DNA from: UBA6136 sp039795615
Lineage (GTDB): Bacteria; Pseudomonadota; Gammaproteobacteria; Methylococcales; Methylococcaceae
Assembly: GCA_039795615.1 (NCBI GenBank)
Contig: JBDKLO010000094.1
Coordinates: forward strand, 1-28,240
DNA: 28,240 bases
Reading direction: 5' to 3'
The translations under genes were made by a program, and so were the position numbers. The notes beneath the pieces were generated by a model. That model did no database searches, had not been told where the DNA came from, and worked only from the letters and a program-made list of their open reading frames with translations. Positions 23,138 to 28,240 of the stretch are shown here, piece by piece (the first letter of the stretch is position 1; every line of letters begins with the position of its first letter).

Positions 23138-24154
23138 ATGCAGGTTTACTACGACAAAGACGCGGACCTTTCGATCATCCGTGGCAAGAAGGTTGCCATT
23201 GTGGGCTATGGCTCACAAGGTCACGCACATGCCAACAACCTGAAGGATTCCGGAGTTTCCGTTGTCGTTGCATTGCGTCCGGGCTCTGAATCAGCAATCA
23301 AGGCTCAGAATGCAGGTCTTGAGGTTGCGGCGATTGCCGATGCCGTCAAGGCAGCCGATGTGGTCATGATTTTGGCACCCGATGAACATCAGGCGCGCCT
23401 CTACAGTGACGTCATCGAACCGAACATCAAGAAGGGTGCGGCTCTGGCTTTTGCTCACGGCTTTAATGTTCACTATGAACAGATCCTGCCCCGCAAGGAT
23501 CTCGATGTCATCATGATCGCTCCCAAAGGCCCCGGTCATTTGGTGCGTTCAACCTATACCCAAGGCGGTGGTGTTCCCAGCCTGATCGCGGTTTATCAGG
23601 ATGCTTCAGGTCAGGCCAAGCAGATTGCGCTCTCCTATGCGTCAGCAAATGGCGGCGGTCGCGCAGGCATCATCGAAACCAATTTCCGCGAAGAAACCGA
23701 AACGGATCTTTTTGGTGAGCAGGCCGTCCTTTGTGGTGGTGCAACCGCGCTGGTTCAGGCCGGATTCGAAACGCTGGTTGAAGCCGGCTATGCGCCAGAA
23801 ATGGCTTACTTTGAGTGCTTGCATGAGCTCAAGCTCATCGTTGATCTGATGTATGAAGGGGGAATCGCCAATATGCGCTATTCCATCTCCAATACGGCAG
23901 AGTACGGCGATCTGACCCGGGGTCCTCGCGTGATCACCGAAGAGACCAAGTACGAAATGGCCCAGATTCTCAAGGAAATTCAGAACGGCGAATTCGCCCG
24001 TGAATTCATCCTGGAAAATCAGGCAGGTGCCGCAACGTTGAAGGCCAAGCGCCGCCTGGGCCGTGAGCATCAGATTGAAGAGGTCGGTGCCCGTCTTCGT
24101 GACATGATGCCCTGGATCAAGGCCAACAAGATTGTCGACAAGGCCAAGAACTGA
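23138..24154 (+). CDS. ilvC: Ketol-acid reductoisomerase, class I
   Basis: 338 residues, the short class I form. NADPH-binding 'KVAIVGYGSQGHAHANNL' with 'ALRPGSES', then 'DVIMIAPKGPGHLVRSTY' and 'EETETDLFGEQAVLCGG' with the Mg2+-binding Asp and Glu, and 'ECLHELKLIVDLMYEGG'. It converts acetolactate or acetohydroxybutyrate to the dihydroxy acids in valine and isoleucine synthesis. GAGGA seven bases before the ATG is a good ribosome binding site. It is third in ilvBHC, 44 bases after ilvH, and is followed at once by a terminator. Confidence 0.98.
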   Translation: MQVYYDKDADLSIIRGKKVAIVGYGSQGHAHANNLKDSGVSVVVALRPGSESAIKAQNAGLEVAAIADAVKAADVVMILAPDEHQARLYSDVIEPNIKKGAALAFAHGFNVHYEQILPRKDLDVIMIAPKGPGHLVRSTYTQGGGVPSLIAVYQDASGQAKQIALSYASANGGGRAGIIETNFREETETDLFGEQAVLCGGATALVQAGFETLVEAGYAPEMAYFECLHELKLIVDLMYEGGIANMRYSISNTAEYGDLTRGPRVITEETKYEMAQILKEIQNGEFAREFILENQAGAATLKAKRRLGREHQIEEVGARLRDMMPWIKANKIVDKAKN

Positions 24155-24174
24155 TCGTTCTTCGGCAATTGAAG

Positions 24175-24208
24175 CAAAGGGTGGGCTGGTCTCACCCTTT
24201 GTTGTTTT
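24175..24208 (+). terminator. Intrinsic terminator after ilvC
   Basis: CAAAGGGTG (24175-24183) pairs perfectly with CACCCTTTG (24193-24201) over a 9-base loop, followed by TTGTTTT. It lies 20 bases after the ilvC stop and separates ilvBHC from pssA. Confidence 0.88.
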
Positions 24209-24310
24209 GGCCGGGTGATTTTCAATCCGGAATTGACCGCTGGATATGTGTCGCGTAATCCTTCAGGATAAGCACTGTATCCGCCAACCTGAAACACAAA
24301 GTACCCTCTG

Positions 24311-25054
24311 ATGGACACCAACGAACCCAAGCGGAATCGACGCAGGGGCATTTACTTGCTCCCGAATCTGTTCACTACCGGCGCCCTGTTCTCTGGGTTT
24401 TATGCCATTACATCGGCGATGAACGGCCAGTTTGAGGTTGCGGCCATCGCGATCTTTATCGCGATGGTTCTGGATGGTCTTGATGGGCGAGTCGCCCGCC
24501 TGACCAATACGCAGAGTGCGTTTGGTGCTGAATACGACAGCATGGCGGACATGATTTCCTTTGGCGCGGCTCCCGCGCTGGTCATGTATGCCTGGTCTTT
24601 GTCCGCATTGGGCAAGGCAGGATGGGTGGCGGCCTTCGTCCACGCGGCAGGCGCCGCACTGAGACTGGCTCGTTTCAATACCCAATTGGGGACACAGGAT
24701 AAGCGCTATTTCCAGGGGCTTCCGAGTCCCTCGGCTGCAGCCATTCCCGCTGGATTTATCTGGGTGGCAGTCAAGTATGAGATCCCACTTGAAAGCATCC
24801 AGTACATTGGTCTTGGGATGGCCGTGTGTACGGGTTTGCTGATGGTCAGTAATTTCCGCTACTACAGCTTCAAGGATATTGACCTCCACGGTCGCGTATC
24901 CTTTCTTTGGGCGATTTTGGTCATGTTGCTGTTTGCATTGCTCTATACCAATACGCCGCTGGTCCTTTTCAGCATTTTCACCCTGTATGCCCTTTCAGGG
25001 CCGATTCTGACGCTCGGCCGCAGGCGTCGCATGCGTTCGGAACGTCGGTCCTGA
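24311..25054 (+). CDS. pssA: CDP-diacylglycerol-serine O-phosphatidyltransferase
   Basis: 247 residues, integral membrane CDP-alcohol phosphotransferase with about eight hydrophobic segments. The catalytic motif D-x2-D-G-x2-A-R-x8-G-x3-D-x3-D is complete in 'DGLDGRVAR' to 'GAEYDSMAD' (about 57-81). The N-terminus 'RRGIYLLPNLFTTGALFSGF' is typical of the Bacillus-type (type II) PssA. It makes phosphatidylserine, the precursor of phosphatidylethanolamine, at the inner membrane. The last residues 'RRRRMRSERRS' type are strongly basic. It sits between ilvC and leuA, a gene order found in many beta- and gammaproteobacteria. The 5' gap of 156 bases holds the ilvC terminator and no clear promoter. 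Confidence 0.95.
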   Translation: MDTNEPKRNRRRGIYLLPNLFTTGALFSGFYAITSAMNGQFEVAAIAIFIAMVLDGLDGRVARLTNTQSAFGAEYDSMADMISFGAAPALVMYAWSLSALGKAGWVAAFVHAAGAALRLARFNTQLGTQDKRYFQGLPSPSAAAIPAGFIWVAVKYEIPLESIQYIGLGMAVCTGLLMVSNFRYYSFKDIDLHGRVSFLWAILVMLLFALLYTNTPLVLFSIFTLYALSGPILTLGRRRRMRSERRS

Positions 25055-25065
25055 GCGGATCTGAC

Positions 25066-25094
25066 TTGAAGCAGATGAAATCGAATCCTATAGT
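25066..25094 (+). promoter_or_regulatory. Sigma-70-type promoter upstream of leuA
   Basis: TTGAAG (25066-25071), a 17-base spacer and TATAGT (25089-25094) match the consensus at 4/6 and 5/6. Transcription would begin near 25101 and give a 5' leader of about 180 bases before leuA, long enough for attenuation. Confidence 0.55.
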
Positions 25095-25100
25095 GTCTTC

Positions 25101-25213
25101 ATGAGAATGACTTATCTTCTGGTGGATTCCGAATTGTTCTGGCAAGTGACTGCCATTCTGCGTCCGTTGCTTCCTGCCGCGGTCCTGCGCGTGTATCTGC
25201 CCTGAGGGGCAGA
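25101..25213 (+). other. leuA 5' leader with leucine-rich small frame and hairpin
   Basis: A 34-codon frame (25101-25205) holds eight leucine codons, including two Leu-Leu pairs, and its TGA lies in the loop of a 7-bp hairpin, TCTGCCC-TGAG-GGGCAGA (25196-25213). The start would fall almost at the predicted transcript 5' end and has no ribosome binding site, and no U-run follows the hairpin. A leader peptide or attenuator for leuA is possible but unproven; it may be chance. Confidence 0.25.
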
Positions 25214-25279
25214 CACACGATGCATCCAAGACCTACCATTCTTTCTTTTTCTGTCGAAGCCAACGACGAGAGCTGACTT

Positions 25280-26827
25280 ATGAGCGAAAAACTCATTATT
25301 TTTGACACCACCTTGCGTGATGGAGAGCAAAGTCCTGGGGCCTCCATGACCCGGGATGAAAAGGTTCGGATAGCCAAGGCCCTGGAGCGCATGCGGGTCG
25401 ATGTCATCGAGGCGGGTTTTCCTGCCGCAAGTCCTGGGGATTTTGAGGGCGTTCAGGCGGTTGCACGGTCGATCAAGGACAGCGTGGTCTGTGGTCTTGC
25501 GAGGGCATTGGACCGGGATATCGATCAGGCCGGTGAGGCCCTCAAAGATGCCGAAAGGTCGAGAATCCATACCTTCATCGCGACCTCTCCAATCCACATG
25601 CAGCTTAAGCTTCGAATGTCGCCGGAGCAGGTCATTGAACATGCCGTGAAGGCGGTGCAGCGTGCCCGTCGATATACCGACAATGTGGAGTTCTCCCCAG
25701 AGGATGCCGGCCGTTCGGAAGAAGACTTCCTTTGCCGGATTCTAGAAGCCGTCATTGATGCAGGTGCCACCACCCTCAATATCCCCGATACGGTGGGATA
25801 CAGCATGCCGGACATTTTTGGGCGCACGATTCGCCGTTTGCGTGAACGCATTCCGAATGCCGACAAGGCCATCTTCTCGGTGCACTGCCATAACGATCTT
25901 GGCTTGGCCGTCGCCAATTCTTTGGCCGCAGTCATGAATGGCGCACGACAGGTCGAGTGCACGATCAACGGTCTGGGTGAACGGGCGGGGAATGCGGCCC
26001 TTGAGGAAGTGGTCATGGCGGTCAAGACGCGCAAGGATGTCTTTCCCTGTCATGTCGATATCGATACCCGTGAAATCGTGGCGTGCTCGAAACTGGTTTC
26101 AAACATCACGGGTTTCCCGGTCCAGCCCAACAAGGCCATCGTGGGCGCCAACGCCTTTGCCCATGAATCCGGGATCCATCAGGATGGCGTCCTGAAACAC
26201 CGGGAAACCTACGAAATCATGTGTGCAGAAGACGTTGGCTGGAGCGCGAATCGAATGGTCCTCGGGAAGCACTCAGGGCGAAATGCATTCAGAACGCGCA
26301 TGGCTGAGTTGGGCATTGAATTTCCCTCCGAGGCGGAGCTGAACGATGCCTTTTCCAGATTCAAGGATCTGGCTGACAAGAAGCACGAGATTTTCGATGA
26401 GGATCTTCAGGCGTTGATCACGGATGCTGGAGATATGGCCGATGATGAAGGCGTCCGGCTGGTCTCACTGAAAGCCTCCAGCGAAACCGGTGAGCAGCCT
26501 TGCGCCCGGGTGACGATTCGTGTCGATCAGGATGAACTGACGGCAACTGCGACCGGTGGCGGGGTGGTTGATGCGAGTCTCAAGGCGATTGAAGCCGTCT
26601 TGAAAACGGATGCTCAGTTGTTGCTCTATTCAGTGAATAACATTACGACGGGCACGGATGCCCAGGGTGAAGTCACCGTAAGGCTCGAAAAGGGCGGACG
26701 AATCGTGAATGGACAGGGCGCTGACACCGACATCGTCATCGCTTCTGCCAAGGCGTACCTCAATGCGGTCAATAAGCTCAGAACGCCCCAATCGCGCATG
26801 CATCCACAAGCTACATCGAATGTTTGA
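25280..26827 (+). CDS. leuA: 2-isopropylmalate synthase
   Basis: 515 residues. TIM-barrel catalytic domain: 'IIFDTTLRDGEQSPGASM' at the N-terminus and 'SVHCHNDLGLAVANSL' with metal-binding His, then 'NGLGERAGNAALEEV' and 'HESGIHQDGVLK'. The C-terminal 120 residues form the leucine-binding regulatory domain. It condenses 2-oxoisovalerate (made by the ilv gene products) with acetyl-CoA as the first step of leucine synthesis and is normally inhibited by leucine. Length matches proteobacterial LeuA. It has its own upstream promoter and a long leader, and is followed by the uracil-DNA glycosylase gene after 6 bases. Confidence 0.98.
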   Translation: MSEKLIIFDTTLRDGEQSPGASMTRDEKVRIAKALERMRVDVIEAGFPAASPGDFEGVQAVARSIKDSVVCGLARALDRDIDQAGEALKDAERSRIHTFIATSPIHMQLKLRMSPEQVIEHAVKAVQRARRYTDNVEFSPEDAGRSEEDFLCRILEAVIDAGATTLNIPDTVGYSMPDIFGRTIRRLRERIPNADKAIFSVHCHNDLGLAVANSLAAVMNGARQVECTINGLGERAGNAALEEVVMAVKTRKDVFPCHVDIDTREIVACSKLVSNITGFPVQPNKAIVGANAFAHESGIHQDGVLKHRETYEIMCAEDVGWSANRMVLGKHSGRNAFRTRMAELGIEFPSEAELNDAFSRFKDLADKKHEIFDEDLQALITDAGDMADDEGVRLVSLKASSETGEQPCARVTIRVDQDELTATATGGGVVDASLKAIEAVLKTDAQLLLYSVNNITTGTDAQGEVTVRLEKGGRIVNGQGADTDIVIASAKAYLNAVNKLRTPQSRMHPQATSNV

Positions 26828-26833
26828 GTACGA

Positions 26834-27505
26834 ATGACGGGCCCGGAGTCACGCGATCCCTATCTTGAAGTGATGGGGATTCAAGAGTACGTAAGGAGAA
26901 AAAGCACTTCGGATGCTGTGCTTTCTCCGGTGTCCGAATCGTGCACTGGCGAGGCGGCCGATTGGACAACTCTCCAAGCGGAAGTCTCGGGCTGTATGCG
27001 GTGTGGACTTCATGCGACGCGCACTCAGACGGTCTTTGGCGTGGGCAATACCCATGCGGACTGGCTTTTCATTGGCGAAGCCCCCGGTGAACAGGAAGAT
27101 CTCCGAGGAGAGCCTTTCGTTGGCCGGGCCGGACAGCTTCTGGATGAAATGATCCGGGCCCTGGGTCTTGAACGCGAAAATGTATTCATCGCCAATGTAC
27201 TCAAGTGCAGGCCGCCCAAAAATCGAGACCCTTCCCCTGAGGAAGCCTTGGCGTGTGAACCCTTTCTGGTCCGACAGGTCGAATATGTCAGGCCCAAGAT
27301 CATCGTTGCTGTGGGTAGGATTGCCGCCCAGAACCTTCTTAAGACGCAGGTCCCCATCGGCAAACTGCGCGGGCAGGTTCACCGCTATGCGGAGATTCCG
27401 GTCGTCGTAACCTACCATCCTGCCTATTTGCTTCGCTCCCAGACGGAAAAAAGGCGGGCGTGGGAAGATCTGAAGTTGGCTCGCAGGACTCTCTCTTTGA
27501 GCTGA
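26834..27505 (+). CDS. udg: Family 4 uracil-DNA glycosylase (iron-sulfur)
   Basis: 223 residues. An N-terminal tail of about 45 residues precedes the conserved core. Cys pair 'GCMRCGLHATR' and two later cysteines in 'VLKCRPPKNRDPSPEEALAC' provide the four ligands of a [4Fe-4S] cluster. Motif A 'IGEAPGEQEDLRGEPFVGRAG' (in part) and motif C 'TYHPAYLLRS' are the uracil-binding and catalytic elements. It removes uracil from DNA as the first step of base excision repair. It is often annotated as a 'phage SPO1 DNA polymerase-related protein', an older name. The gene follows leuA by 6 bases and precedes rimI by 4, so the three may be co-transcribed. Confidence 0.93.
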   Translation: MTGPESRDPYLEVMGIQEYVRRKSTSDAVLSPVSESCTGEAADWTTLQAEVSGCMRCGLHATRTQTVFGVGNTHADWLFIGEAPGEQEDLRGEPFVGRAGQLLDEMIRALGLERENVFIANVLKCRPPKNRDPSPEEALACEPFLVRQVEYVRPKIIVAVGRIAAQNLLKTQVPIGKLRGQVHRYAEIPVVVTYHPAYLLRSQTEKRRAWEDLKLARRTLSLS

Positions 27506-27509
27506 AGGC

Positions 27510-28061
27510 ATGATGGATCTACTACTCGATTGTTTTGACCGACTCCGTCGCACCGTTCTCTACGACGCTCAAGTCGATTTCTATTACCGCCATTTTCCGA
27601 GTCTTGTGGAAAACGCAGAATGCATCATGCGCCCCATGGTGCGCACCGACATCCCGCTGGTTCATGCCATCGAAAGCTCAGCCTATGAATTCCCCTGGGA
27701 TCTTGAAACCTTTCGATCCTGTTTCAAGGTGGGTTACCACTGCTGGATCGCCGAAAGGGCTCGTGAGGTCGTAGGCTACGGAATCCTGACGATCGGCGCA
27801 GGAGAGAGTCATGTTCTCAACGTGTGTGTGTCGCCTCAGTATCAGGGCAGAGGCTATGGGCGGGTGATTTTCAATCAGCTGATTGAAGAGGCGCGTCGCT
27901 TCAAGGTGGAGACGATGTTCCTTGAGGTACGTCCTTCAAATCCCAAGGCGATCAAGCTTTATCGATCCATCGGCTTCAACGAGATTGGTACCCGTCGAGG
28001 ATACTATCCGGCTAAAAACGGGCGAGAAGACGCCATGGTCATGGCCTTGGCGATCATCTGA
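27510..28061 (+). CDS. rimI: Ribosomal-protein-alanine N-acetyltransferase (GNAT)
   Basis: 183 residues. GNAT fold with acetyl-CoA-binding 'VSPQYQGRGYGRVIFNQL' (R/Q-x2-G-x-G), 'MFLEVRPSNPKAIKLYRSIGF' and 'RRGYYPAKNGREDAMVM', all typical of RimI, which acetylates the N-terminal Ala of ribosomal protein S18. The family is usually about 145-160 residues. The first 39 residues are an extension, and an in-frame ATG at 27627 would give a protein of 144. The upstream start has GAAGG close by, the internal one has none, so I keep 27510 with doubt. Coupling to the glycosylase gene four bases upstream supports it. Confidence 0.9.
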   Translation: MMDLLLDCFDRLRRTVLYDAQVDFYYRHFPSLVENAECIMRPMVRTDIPLVHAIESSAYEFPWDLETFRSCFKVGYHCWIAERAREVVGYGILTIGAGESHVLNVCVSPQYQGRGYGRVIFNQLIEEARRFKVETMFLEVRPSNPKAIKLYRSIGFNEIGTRRGYYPAKNGREDAMVMALAII

Positions 28062-28088
28062 GTGGATGGGCGGGCGGATTAGACCCGC

Positions 28089-28240
28089 TCAGGATTTAGG
28101 TGGGCTATCCGTCGTTTCCAGAAGGTGAAGGCCGACCAGTCGGGCGATCACAATCCCCACGTACATTTGGCCGATAATCGCCTCAAGGGCTGCCAACATG
28201 GCAGCTATCGGCTGAATTGGAGTGATGTCGCCATAACCCA
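28089..28240 (-). CDS. Two-helix potassium channel, C-terminal fragment (cut by window edge)
   Basis: The minus strand from the window end reads 'GYGDITPIQPIAAMLAALEA' then 'IIGQMYVGIVIARLVGLHLL' and stops at 28089. G-Y-G-D is the end of the K+ selectivity filter, followed by the inner pore helix of an Ion_trans_2 (KcsA-like) channel. About 50 residues are visible and the first helix lies beyond the window. It converges on rimI with a 27-base gap. The protein would sit in the inner membrane. Confidence 0.85.
   Translation of the reverse strand, partial: GYGDITPIQPIAAMLAALEAIIGQMYVGIVIARLVGLHLLETTDSPPKS

Noticed and set aside
28062..28090. Terminator between rimI and the channel gene
   Set aside because: Only a 5-bp GC stem (28070-28074 with 28084-28088) without a T-run on either strand.
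1..28240. CRISPR arrays, rRNA genes, insertion sequences
   Set aside because: No regularly spaced repeats, rRNA segments or transposase frames were seen anywhere in the window.

Overview
The window looks like chromosomal DNA of a Gram-negative gammaproteobacterium that makes sterols. Lipoproteins, an outer-membrane-quality-control protease, ubiquinone-type hydroxylases, a Tus/Dsr sulfur relay and an ilvBHC-pssA-leuA gene order point to the class. The linked squalene epoxidase, oxidosqualene cyclase and ferredoxin-fused CYP51 resemble the sterol pathway of aerobic methanotrophs such as Methylococcus. No methane oxidation gene is visible, so the methanotroph idea is inference.

Layout. (1) 1-1968 is the end of an integrated element: an AlpA-like regulator (301-516) and a P4-type tyrosine integrase (574-1803, minus), abutting the 3' end of the tmRNA gene ssrA (1968-2322, minus), the presumed attachment site. 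The element continues beyond the left edge. (2) 2466-14059 is a sterol locus. CYP51-ferredoxin (2466-4106, plus) converges on a long minus-strand array. In transcription order that array is an RND transporter, a periplasmic binding protein, a TPR lipoprotein (these three match the BstA-BstB-BstC bacterial sterol transport set), oxidosqualene cyclase, squalene monooxygenase, a second BstC-like exported TPR protein and a GT21-like membrane glycosyltransferase. An intrinsic terminator after the monooxygenase, and a palindromic promoter or terminator before it, suggest three transcription units. (3) 14185-17938 (plus) holds an unknown four-helix membrane protein, a UbiH/UbiF-type hydroxylase, a glycine-zipper lipoprotein and an acyl-CoA synthetase. 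(4) 17935-19416 (minus) is a BepA-like M48 protease. (5) 19489-20755 (plus) is tusDCB plus a TusE/DsrC protein with two C-terminal cysteines. (6) 20872-26827 (plus) is the branched-chain amino acid block ilvB-ilvH-ilvC, terminator, pssA, promoter, leuA, followed by a family 4 uracil-DNA glycosylase and rimI. (7) 28089-28240 (minus) is the C-terminal end of a two-helix potassium channel.

How the genes fit together. Squalene would be epoxidised, cyclised and 14-demethylated by enzymes encoded here. The BstABC-like proteins would move the sterol from the inner to the outer membrane. The most novel part is the extra pair at 4110-6004, a BstC paralogue that has lost its lipobox plus a lipid glycosyltransferase, which may be a sterol-modifying or sterol-handling branch not described with Bst. 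C-4 demethylation genes (sdmA/sdmB) are not in the window.
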